Positions 52,835 to 59,438 of a stretch of DNA of 64,000 nucleotides are shown piece by piece; position 1 is the first letter of the stretch; the number at the start of each line of letters is the position of its first letter. The notes below the pieces were generated by a model. It ran no database searches. It saw only the letters and a program-made list of their open reading frames with translations, and had not been told where the DNA came from. This stretch comes from JBCCTX01 sp965263105 (GTDB taxonomy: Bacteria > Bacteroidota > Bacteroidia > J057): contig CBDHGL010000003.1 of assembly GCA_965263105.1 (NCBI GenBank), positions 2,108,001 to 2,172,000 on the forward strand, given 5' to 3'. A program made the position numbers and the translations under genes.

Positions 52835-53815
52835 TTACTTATACAGAACCTCTGTCTTTTTCGAGGAATTTTGATACCAAGAAAAAGCTTTTTCCAATCC
52901 TTCCTTTACAGAAATTCGGGCTTCGTAATCCAGGTAGTTTTTTGCCTTAGAGATATCCGCGTGGCTGTGCTTTACATCCCCTTTCCTACTGTTGGAAAAA
53001 TTAGGTTCCAAATGAACTTTGGCGATATCTTTAATGATGTTAAACAACTCAATTACAGTAGTGCGCTCCCCACAGGCAATATTATAGACCTCATTGAATG
53101 CGTATTCATTGTTTGTAAAGAGTGCTTTCAAATTTGCATGGACTGCATTCTCCACATAGGTGAAGTCGCGACTTTGAAGGCCATCTCCATGTATTGTCGG
53201 TGATTCATGGGCTAAAACAGCTTTTACAAATAATGGGATTACAGCCGCATAGGCCCCATAAGGATCCTGCCTGGGGCCAAACACATTGAAATAGCGAAGC
53301 CCAATGAATTTCATGCCATATAGTTCTGCAAAAACCTTAGCATAGAGTTCATTTACAAGTTTGGTTACCGCATAGGGGGAAATAGGCTGTCCAATTACTT
53401 CTTCTCTTTTGGGTAAGGCATGGCTGTCTCCATAAGTGGAAGAGGAGCAGGCATAGACTATGCGGTCGATACCGATATCTTTTGCTGCGGTAAATACGTT
53501 GAGGGTTCCTGTGATATTTACCTCATTGGTTGTCAAGGGGGCTTTAATAGACCTCGGGACAGATCCCAAGGCAGCCTGATGGCATACCTTATCCATTCCT
53601 TTACAAGCATCTAGGCATACCTTGAAATCTCGGATATCTCCTTCAATAAATTCAAAGTTTGGATCAGACAAAAAAGGCTCAATATTGTGTCGATGCCCAT
53701 TAGAAAGGTTGTCCAATACTCGAACCTTATCAACTCGTTCGTCTTGAAGCAGCGTTTCAACGATATTGGAGCCTATAAAGCCTGCCCCACCGGTAACTAG
53801 TATGTTTTCACTCAT
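52835..53815 (-). CDS. wbpP: UDP-N-acetylglucosamine C4-epimerase-like (WbpP/TviC type)
   Basis: 326 residues. Rossmann fold with ILVTGGAGFIGSNIVE at 5-20. The WbpP-type blocks are CHQAALGSVPRSIKAPLTTNEVN (split across two elements) and YACSSSTYGDSHALPK, and the catalytic YxxxK is SPYAVTKLVNE. GLRYFNVFGPRQDPYGAYAAVIP is diagnostic. It interconverts UDP-GlcNAc/GalNAc (or the uronic acid forms). It lies 14 bp after the aminotransferase gene. The named substrate is by family only. Confidence 0.85.
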   Translation of the reverse strand: MSENILVTGGAGFIGSNIVETLLQDERVDKVRVLDNLSNGHRHNIEPFLSDPNFEFIEGDIRDFKVCLDACKGMDKVCHQAALGSVPRSIKAPLTTNEVNITGTLNVFTAAKDIGIDRIVYACSSSTYGDSHALPKREEVIGQPISPYAVTKLVNELYAKVFAELYGMKFIGLRYFNVFGPRQDPYGAYAAVIPLFVKAVLAHESPTIHGDGLQSRDFTYVENAVHANLKALFTNNEYAFNEVYNIACGERTTVIELFNIIKDIAKVHLEPNFSNSRKGDVKHSHADISKAKNYLDYEARISVKEGLEKAFSWYQNSSKKTEVLYK

Positions 53816-53829
53816 GGATGAATGTTATT

Positions 53830-55005
53830 TCAATTGATCAATACTTCTTTCTGCGAGATATTCTCATTAATCCCTAACAAGTTAATTATGACAAGTTCTT
53901 GTTCTTCCTGCTTGAGACTTGGATACATGGGCAAACTCAAACACTTTTCATAATATGCTTCCACATGAGGGAAGTCTCCTTTTTTCCACCCAAGATTTCG
54001 ATAATAAGGCTGAAGGTGGAGGGGAATGTAATGGATTTGGGCAAAAATCTTTTCTTCTCTTAAGTGATCATAGACTGCTTTTCGCTCAGGAACTTGAACG
54101 ACATACAGATGATACGCATGGTGAATATGATCGGGAGTCCGCACAGTTCTAATAGCGGTCCCGTCAAAAGCTTCATTGTATATTTTTGCAATTTCCTGCC
54201 TCCTAAGCAATCCCTCCTTCGCTCGGTCCAACTGAGAGACTCCCAAGGCACATTGTATATCGCTGATTCGATAGTTGTATCCCAATTCCTGCATCTCATA
54301 ATACCATCCTCCGTGATTGTCTTCCAACAGATCAGGGTCTTTGGTGATTCCGTGGGCGCGCAACAATTTGACTTTTTGGTACAATTCAGGGTCATTAGTA
54401 GTGATCATGCCCCCCTCTCCCGTGGCAATGTGCTTGACGGGATGAAAGGAAAAGATGGCCAAGTCTGCGTATTTTCCATTTCCGCAATACTGTTGGTGTC
54501 CCTGGCTATCTAGAAAATATCCACCCGGTGCATGACAGGCATCCTCCAGGATCCAGCACCCAAACTCATCTGCCAATTCACGGAAAGCTTCCAAGTTCAC
54601 AGGATAGCCAGCAAAGTCAACCGGAATAATCCCCGAATAGGTCCCCTTAGGAGCTGCTTCCAATTTCTTGCGGACGGCATTTATATCCAGTAGTAGGGTT
54701 TCTGGGTCGATGTCTGCAAATTCTATGCTTCCCCCACAGTATAACACACAATTGGCGGAAGCGGCAAAGGTGAGGGGAGAGGTGATGACCTTATCCCCAG
54801 GTTTTACCCCTAAGGCCAAGCATGAAAGGTGAAGCGCTGCAGTACCATTTGAAATGGCCACTGCATATTTAGCTCCAACATAGGTCGCAAATTTTTCCTC
54901 AAACTCCTTAAGTCTGGGCCCTTGTGTCAAAAAGGGGGATCTCAAGGTCTCCACTACAGCCTCTATATCTGCTTCTGTTATATGTTGTTTTCCGTATGGG
55001 ATCAA
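53830..55005 (-). CDS. pseC: PseC-like nucleotide-sugar aminotransferase
   Basis: 391 residues from a TTG. The N-terminus IPYGKQHITEADIEAVVE with SPFLTQGP is the PseC pattern in the DegT/DnrJ/EryC1 family. The PLP-binding Lys is in FSFHPVKHIATGEGG near 190; ISNGTAALHL and LEDACHAPGG are also visible. PseC aminates the 4-keto-6-deoxy product of PseB, but no PseB is in the window. It may use the product of the LegB-like dehydratase instead, giving a 4-amino-4,6-dideoxy sugar. It is the first structural gene after the antiterminator. Confidence 0.85.
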   Translation of the reverse strand: MIPYGKQHITEADIEAVVETLRSPFLTQGPRLKEFEEKFATYVGAKYAVAISNGTAALHLSCLALGVKPGDKVITSPLTFAASANCVLYCGGSIEFADIDPETLLLDINAVRKKLEAAPKGTYSGIIPVDFAGYPVNLEAFRELADEFGCWILEDACHAPGGYFLDSQGHQQYCGNGKYADLAIFSFHPVKHIATGEGGMITTNDPELYQKVKLLRAHGITKDPDLLEDNHGGWYYEMQELGYNYRISDIQCALGVSQLDRAKEGLLRRQEIAKIYNEAFDGTAIRTVRTPDHIHHAYHLYVVQVPERKAVYDHLREEKIFAQIHYIPLHLQPYYRNLGWKKGDFPHVEAYYEKCLSLPMYPSLKQEEQELVIINLLGINENISQKEVLIN

Positions 55006-55216
55006 GCGGAATGAATAATTAAAAATTGAGAAAAGAGAAAGGGTGTGTAGGGATAAGGTTAATTAGTTGAATAGTCAATGGTCCACAGTTTGGGTTGAGT
55101 AGGTTTGGATAGTTTAATGGACCGTGGACTAATTAACTATCTAAACAATTTTCCCATGGCTTCGCCATTGATAGGTCGCACCCTACCTCATTGGAAAAAG
55201 AATATGTCTGGCTAAC
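55006..55216 (-). promoter_or_regulatory. Leader-like region after the antiterminator gene with inverted repeats
   Basis: 211 bp between the UpxY-like gene and pseC. GTTAATTAGT (55058-55067) pairs with ACTAATTAAC (55128-55137), and GGTCCAC (55080-55086) faces GTGGAC (55124-55129) within that arm, giving an imperfect stem. A second small hairpin, ATGGC-TTC-GCCAT, is at 55156-55168. It also shares the string GTCCACAGTTTGGGTTG (55081-55097) with the repeat array near 59.6 kb. It may be the RNA leader through which the antiterminator acts. No T-run terminator is seen. Confidence 0.4.
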
Positions 55217-55789
55217 TTAAGCCGCAACGCGGGTGGAGGATTCCACCTTCTCTAGCAATTGAGCAGCTACTTTCAGTTGCAGCGTATATCCCAATTGTTC
55301 CAACTCCACGATCATGTATTTTTTGCCTTCACGGGCCAGGAGCCTTCCCTGTATACCTGTGAGGTTTCCTGCAATAATTTCTACTTGGTCTCCTATGGAA
55401 AAATCTAGCTTCCCTGCTTGAATGCTATCCAAAACGTCCGCATCCATAGCTACTCGCTTGAGGATGTCCATCTCGCGTTCGGGAATAGCTATAGGCTTAT
55501 TACCAAAACGGATAAAATCGACTACGTTGTCCATTTCCAAGACGCGCACATATTCCTTTTGGGTAATCTTTACAAAGGCATAGCAACTAATGAGGGGAAG
55601 GTGATGGATCTTGACTTTGCGGGTATATTTCCGCTTGATGGACTGCGTGGGTACATAGGCGTGAATACCCTTGCGTTGCAAATCCTCACATACGCGCTTT
55701 TCACACTTAAAACGGGTATAGATGGCGAACCATCTGGCTTCATGGCTATGCAATCCGGAGCAAGGTGTAGCGGGGGCTACTTCTGTCAT
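55217..55789 (-). CDS. UpxY/RfaH-like transcription antiterminator (NusG family)
   Basis: 190 residues. The NusG N-terminal domain starts at RWFAIYTRFKCEKRVCEDL (about 24-42), with a hydrophobic HLPLISCYAFVKI segment and a KOW-like C-terminus (DFSIGDQVEIIAGNLTGIQGRLL). In Bacteroides UpxY proteins prevent premature termination in the adjacent capsule operon, and the position before the structural genes fits that role. It is transcribed from its own promoters (55810-55859). Confidence 0.88.
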   Translation of the reverse strand: MTEVAPATPCSGLHSHEARWFAIYTRFKCEKRVCEDLQRKGIHAYVPTQSIKRKYTRKVKIHHLPLISCYAFVKITQKEYVRVLEMDNVVDFIRFGNKPIAIPEREMDILKRVAMDADVLDSIQAGKLDFSIGDQVEIIAGNLTGIQGRLLAREGKKYMIVELEQLGYTLQLKVAAQLLEKVESSTRVAA

Positions 55790-55801
55790 ACCACATCAAG
55801 T

Positions 55802-55822
55802 TTGAGTAGCAAATTTACTCAA
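55802..55822. promoter_or_regulatory. 21-bp palindromic operator-like site upstream of the antiterminator gene
   Basis: TTGAGTAG-CAAAT-TTACTCAA, half-sites matching the perfect palindrome at 57575-57595 except for one base. It overlaps the downstream promoter -7 box (55810-55817) and the predicted start site of the upstream promoter. A repressor bound here would block both. Confidence 0.6.
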
Positions 55823-55859
55823 TCTTTACAAAGATACAAGTAATATTTTAAAAATCGAA
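55810..55859 (-). promoter_or_regulatory. Two overlapping promoters for the antiterminator gene
   Basis: Minus strand. P1: TTCG (55859-55856), 19-nt spacer, TATCTTTG (55836-55829). P2: CTTG (55840-55837), 19-nt spacer, TAAATTTG (55817-55810). Both -7 boxes match TAnnTTTG exactly and both spacers are exactly 19 nt. The predicted 5' leader is about 15-35 nt. Confidence 0.6.
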
Positions 55860-55902
55860 AAATTAATTAATAATTCTTCCTTCTTGAAACGTTAAAGTCT
55901 CT

Positions 55903-55939
55903 GAATTATTGATTTTTCGGCTTTGTGAATCAATAATTC
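55903..55939. repeat. 12-bp perfect inverted repeat upstream of the antiterminator promoters
   Basis: GAATTATTGATT (55903-55914) and AATCAATAATTC (55928-55939) with a 13-nt loop; TCTC/GAGA extends the stem past a bulged T. It lies 27 bp after the acetyltransferase stop. There is no T-run on its exit side, so a classic terminator is not supported. It could be an RNA processing or termination element, or a protein-binding site. Confidence 0.55.
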
Positions 55940-55965
55940 GAGAAAAAAATGCCTAAATAGTCGTT

Positions 55966-56559
55966 TTAGGAGAGTTTTTGGACGCGGCCTTCTGATAATT
56001 GGTAGCTATCTCCACTTTCCGGACAGGTGGCTTTGCCCTGATCATCAAAGGTCAGCCGGTGGCCATACTCACTCATCCAACCCATTTGGCGTGCGGGGTT
56101 GCCTACAACAAGCGCGTAGGCCGGAATTTCCTTGGTTACCACAGCACCGGCTCCAATAAAGGCAAACTCCCCGATGTCATTGCCACATACAATTGTAGCA
56201 TTGGCGCCAATTGAGGCCCCTTTTTTGACGGTTGTTCGGGCATATTGGCCCCTTCTATTGACGGCTGATCGTGGGTTAATCACATTAGTGAATACCATGG
56301 AGGGGCCGAGGAATACATCATCCTCACAGATTACTCCCGTATAGATGGAGACATTGTTCTGGACCTTTACGTTTTTGCCCAGCACCACATCCGGTGAGAT
56401 GACTACATTTTGACCAATATTGCAGTTCTCACCGATTTGACAATTGGGCATGACGTGGCTAAAGTGCCAGATTTTGGTACCTGCACCAATAGTGCAGCCT
56501 TCGTCAATAACGGCTGTTTCGTGAGCAAAGAAGGGGGATTCTTTCGTTTCGGGATTCAA
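55966..56559 (-). CDS. WbpD/WlbB-like sugar N-acetyltransferase
   Basis: 197 residues from a TTG one base after the previous stop codon. The left-handed beta-helix has repeats such as IGAGTKIWHFSHVMPNCQIG (split over two coils), IGQNVVISPDVVLG, the family block FLGPSMVFTNVINPRS, and a C-terminal zinc-ribbon-free tail. WbpD/WlbB enzymes acetylate the 3-amino group of UDP-GlcNAc3NA; no WbpA/B/E partners are in the window, so the real substrate may be another amino sugar such as the PseC product. Confidence 0.82.
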   Translation of the reverse strand: MNPETKESPFFAHETAVIDEGCTIGAGTKIWHFSHVMPNCQIGENCNIGQNVVISPDVVLGKNVKVQNNVSIYTGVICEDDVFLGPSMVFTNVINPRSAVNRRGQYARTTVKKGASIGANATIVCGNDIGEFAFIGAGAVVTKEIPAYALVVGNPARQMGWMSEYGHRLTFDDQGKATCPESGDSYQLSEGRVQKLS

Positions 56560-56560
56560 G

Positions 56561-56986
56561 TTATGTATGTGTTATATTATGAAAGGCTAAATCGATGATT
56601 TCTTTACGATCAATATTATCTGAAAGCTCTTCTTCTGAATATTGTCCTTCAAAGGCTTCTAGGGCTGCTCTTCCCAAAGCCAAATCAAAGGCTTCCGTTA
56701 ATATTTGTCTAAGTTCTTCTTCATTTGCGTAAAAGCCTTTTGATTTTCTTCTTTTATTGACGTATCGAATTTCGGCTAAAGCGTTTTTAATGGAGACATC
56801 CCAGGAACGGGTACTTCTATTTTCAGCTTTTTGCTTGATGAGATGGAGGAGTAAGATGATGGAATAACTTCTTATTTTGTGCAATTTATCTTCCAAACTC
56901 ATTTCCTCCATGTTATTAATGAGTGAAAGCGCTTCATTGTATTTTTTGGCTTGAATAAAGGCTCTCAATTGAAGTAATTCTTCCAT
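56561..56986 (-). CDS. Small conserved protein, resembles cyanobacterial DUF29-type proteins
   Basis: 141 residues from the ATG at 56986 (MEELLQLRAFIQ, the usual beginning of this family as I recall it); a TTG at 57010 would add eight residues. All-helical and rich in charged residues. The block HKIRSYSIILLLHLIKQKAENRSTRSW is highly conserved in similar proteins, which I remember mostly from cyanobacteria. The function is unknown. It lies between the winged-helix gene and the acetyltransferase gene, so it probably belongs to the regulatory block. Confidence 0.7.
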   Translation of the reverse strand: MEELLQLRAFIQAKKYNEALSLINNMEEMSLEDKLHKIRSYSIILLLHLIKQKAENRSTRSWDVSIKNALAEIRYVNKRRKSKGFYANEEELRQILTEAFDLALGRAALEAFEGQYSEEELSDNIDRKEIIDLAFHNITHT

Positions 56987-57032
56987 ACAGGTATTTTTTG
57001 CTATAACCAAAATAACAACTTTTCCACAGAAA

Positions 57033-57566
57033 TTACTTACTCCAGATCAGTAGGGGGGGATTATCCTGTGGGTGGTGGTTCATGGCCTGAAATTCTTGAT
57101 CTGTATCGAAGATCAAGTATCGTATCTTTCGATTGATCAAGGCTTCAGCCTTCTCCACCAACTCCGTTAGGTATTTTTTGTCGATTTCTCCAATGATAAT
57201 CAAGTCTATAACCGAACTGTCGAGCCCCTTAGAAAAACTCCCTGTGAGGTATACGTGCTCCACATTTCCCAAACGTTCAATGATGTATTCGATCACTCGA
57301 TCAATACCAACATATTTTCGTATGATATTGTGGACTTCATTAAATAAGGGATGTTCTGTATTTGCTCGAAAAAATTTCTTATTCCCTTCATTGCGCGCTG
57401 TGAGCATCCCTGCAGATTCAAAGCGGTCCAGTTCCAATCGGATGGAATTGGTGGACTCCCCAAACTCCTTTTCCAAGTGTCGCAAGTAAGCCGATGTATT
57501 GCTATTGAGGAAGAACTTCAACAGCAACTTGATTCGGGTTTTTGAAGAGATTAATGCCTCAAGCAT
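57033..57566 (-). CDS. Winged-helix regulator fused to a degenerate nucleotidyltransferase domain
   Basis: 177 residues. The N-terminal 75 residues fit an ArsR/MarR-like winged helix (KTRIKLLLKFFLNSNTSAYL, then EFGESTNSIRLELDRFESAGML as the recognition helix and wing). The C-terminal half has the nucleotidyltransferase loop GSFSKGLDSSVIDL at 109-122. Active enzymes have Asp-x-Asp here; this protein has Val-Ile-Asp, so the first catalytic Asp is missing and catalysis is unlikely. A 21-bp palindrome lies at its own promoter and another at the antiterminator promoter. Likely a local transcription regulator, perhaps with nucleotide sensing. Confidence 0.75.
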   Translation of the reverse strand: MLEALISSKTRIKLLLKFFLNSNTSAYLRHLEKEFGESTNSIRLELDRFESAGMLTARNEGNKKFFRANTEHPLFNEVHNIIRKYVGIDRVIEYIIERLGNVEHVYLTGSFSKGLDSSVIDLIIIGEIDKKYLTELVEKAEALINRKIRYLIFDTDQEFQAMNHHPQDNPPLLIWSK

Positions 57567-57574
57567 ATATAAGA

Positions 57575-57595
57575 TTGAGTAAAAAAATTACTCAA
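57575..57595. promoter_or_regulatory. Perfect 21-bp palindrome, likely operator of the winged-helix gene
   Basis: TTGAGTAA-AAAAA-TTACTCAA, 8-bp half-sites fully symmetric around five A. It is 9 bp upstream of the start codon, overlaps the end of the -7 box (57593-57600) and covers the predicted transcription start. The same architecture recurs at 55802-55822. Confidence 0.65.
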
Positions 57596-57623
57596 ATATC
57601 CGAGATTATTTTTACAAATCAAA
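57593..57623 (-). promoter_or_regulatory. Promoter of the winged-helix/nucleotidyltransferase-like gene
   Basis: Minus strand: TTTG (57623-57620), exactly 19 nt, then GATATTTG (57600-57593), one mismatch from TAnnTTTG. The -33 box overlaps the stop codon of the upstream legB-like gene, so this gene can be started separately from it. Confidence 0.55.
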
Positions 57624-58608
57624 TTCTATAGGAAAGATTTTGATAGGCGGGCAATTGTTGGTGTTCTCGAAACCACTTCATTGTTTCTGTCAGACCCGCC
57701 TCGAGTGTATAGGCAGGGCGCCAGGGAGTGATAGATTGAAGGAGAGAGGAGGATCCACAGAGGCGGTAGACTTCGCTGCTATCGGGCCTAATTCTTTTGG
57801 GGTCCTGGACGACCATTGCTTGAGGATTAAGGAGCTTAATAAGTGTTTGTGCCATTTCTCCAACGGAGCATTCTCGTCCGGAGGCAATGTTCAATACCTT
57901 TCCCACAGTGTCCTTTTCAGAGGCGATTTGGATCAAGGCCTCCACGGTATCTGGCACATATAGCCAGTCTCGAGTCGGTTTGATATTTCCGAGTAAAATT
58001 TCTTCCTTTCCCGCAAGTAATTGTAGAATCAGAGAAGGAATCAAAGCCCTAAGGGATTGTCGGGGGCCATAGGTATTAAAGGGGCGAACGATGCTTATGG
58101 GAAGTTGGTAGCTGTGTATAAAGGACTCAGCCAGTTTTTCCTTGGCTATTTTGGAGGCGCTATAAGGAGACTGGGCTTGAAGGGGGTGGGATTCTGTAAT
58201 AGGGGTAAATCGTGCAGTTCCATATACCTCAGAACTAGAAACAAGCAGGATCTTTTCTACGGGGTGGTTTCGACAGGCTTGCAAGAGGTTAAGGGTGCCC
58301 ATTAGATTGGTTTGGAAAAAACTCTCAGGCTCCTGGTAACTATGAGGTATACTAATTAAAGCGGCTAAATGATACACCTCTTGTATGCCTTCTAGCAATT
58401 TTGCTACATGCTGTGAATCCCGAATATCCCCTAAAATCAATTCTAGGCGAGGGGAGGAGAGTAGGGGGGATATATCTAGCCAGCCATGACTTCCATTGGG
58501 ATGGTACCAGGTTAAGGCTCGTACTTTGTAGTTGAGGGAGAGTAGGCGTTCCACTAGATGGCTTCCAATAAAGCCCCCAGCACCGGTAACCAGAGCAGTT
58601 TTTTCCAT
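57619..58608 (-). CDS. legB: LegB-like NAD-dependent nucleotide-sugar 4,6-dehydratase
   Basis: 329 residues. Short-chain dehydrogenase fold: ALVTGAGGFIGSHLVERL at 5-22, HLAALISIPHSYQEPESF, the catalytic SPYSASKIAKE (YxxxK) with SSSEVYGTA, and RPFNTYGPRQSLRALIP. The AALI-IPYSY, EVYGTA and FNTYGPRQSARAVIPT blocks are those of LegB of the legionaminic acid pathway. It removes water from a nucleotide-activated GlcNAc to give a 4-keto-6-deoxy sugar. It lies 8 bp after a nucleotidyltransferase gene. Confidence 0.83.
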   Translation of the reverse strand: MEKTALVTGAGGFIGSHLVERLLSLNYKVRALTWYHPNGSHGWLDISPLLSSPRLELILGDIRDSQHVAKLLEGIQEVYHLAALISIPHSYQEPESFFQTNLMGTLNLLQACRNHPVEKILLVSSSEVYGTARFTPITESHPLQAQSPYSASKIAKEKLAESFIHSYQLPISIVRPFNTYGPRQSLRALIPSLILQLLAGKEEILLGNIKPTRDWLYVPDTVEALIQIASEKDTVGKVLNIASGRECSVGEMAQTLIKLLNPQAMVVQDPKRIRPDSSEVYRLCGSSSLLQSITPWRPAYTLEAGLTETMKWFREHQQLPAYQNLSYRI

Positions 58609-58616
58609 ACTGCAAG

Positions 58617-59399
58617 TTAGGGAAAATGAGCAATCTGGTCTAGGTGAGAACAGGCATACTCATAATCGGAGGGCCTACTGATATCTTGCCAATACCCTTC
58701 AATGGGAAAGGATTCCACTTTTTTCTCCATTTTTATCATGAGATCAATAAACTCAGGGGCGTCAAAAAATTGGTTAATGGGAATTAGGGGAAGAAGGCGC
58801 TTATGGAAGAGATAAACACCTGCATTGGCTTCAAAGGAGTAAGAGGGTTTCTCTACAAACTTCTCAATCTTATGCTTATCCGTTTTCAGTATTCCATATG
58901 GGATGTTCACTTCATAGGAGGTGGTGGCAATAAGTAAGTCCGCGTTTGATTGCACGATTCGGTGAAACATCTGGCTGAGGTCTATATTGGTGAGAATATC
59001 TGAATTTATCACCAATATATAGGGCTGTTTAGCCACCTTTAGTAGGGAAATTGCCCCAAATGTTCCCAAGGGTTTGCTCTCTCGGATAAAACGCAGATGT
59101 GAGAAATCCGGTGGAGGGTTTTGCAGGATGTGTTTTACGATTTTGTGTCCTAGGTAGCGGATGGCTATATGGACATCGGAAATTTGGTGTTTGTTTAGCA
59201 AGCCCAATAAATAGTCGATCAGGCATCTCTGGCCTACTTTCAACAAGGGTTTTGGCAACTCGTTGGTAAGATCTCCCATTCGAGAGCCTAGCCCTCCAGC
59301 CATCAGAATAGCCTGAATTGGAAGGCTTTGGGTATAGGATTTTGAAGCAGGTGGCTCGATCGAACCTGGAGCGTACTCCCATTCATTCCAAGGTAACAT
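58617..59399 (-). CDS. Sugar-1-phosphate nucleotidyltransferase
   Basis: 260 residues from the ATG at 59399; the frame is open to a TTG at 59438. The nucleotide-binding signature is AILMAGGLGSRMGDLTNELPKPLLKVG at about 30-56, then LVINSDILTNID (metal-binding Asp) and GYWQDISRPSDYEYA at the C-terminus. It resembles the catalytic part of PtmE (glucosamine-1-phosphate guanylyltransferase) without CBS domains. With the LegB-like gene next to it, it may make the activated sugar that LegB uses. The N-terminal 25 residues before the core are unusual. Confidence 0.8.
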   Translation of the reverse strand: MLPWNEWEYAPGSIEPPASKSYTQSLPIQAILMAGGLGSRMGDLTNELPKPLLKVGQRCLIDYLLGLLNKHQISDVHIAIRYLGHKIVKHILQNPPPDFSHLRFIRESKPLGTFGAISLLKVAKQPYILVINSDILTNIDLSQMFHRIVQSNADLLIATTSYEVNIPYGILKTDKHKIEKFVEKPSYSFEANAGVYLFHKRLLPLIPINQFFDAPEFIDLMIKMEKKVESFPIEGYWQDISRPSDYEYACSHLDQIAHFP

Positions 59400-59438
59400 A
59401 TAATCATCTTGTTGTGTCAAAAGTAGAAAATTTTTCAA

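Noticed and set aside
55903..55939. Rho-independent terminator
   Set aside because: The stem is AT-rich and has no T-run on its exit side on the minus strand.
56561..57033. HEPN-MNT toxin-antitoxin pair
   Set aside because: The nucleotidyltransferase domain is fused to a winged helix and lacks the Asp pair, and the neighbouring helical protein shows no Rx4-6H HEPN motif.
52835..59399. Complete legionaminic or pseudaminic acid pathway
   Set aside because: Only LegB-like and PseC-like steps are present; synthase, hydrolase and CMP-transferase genes are missing from the window.
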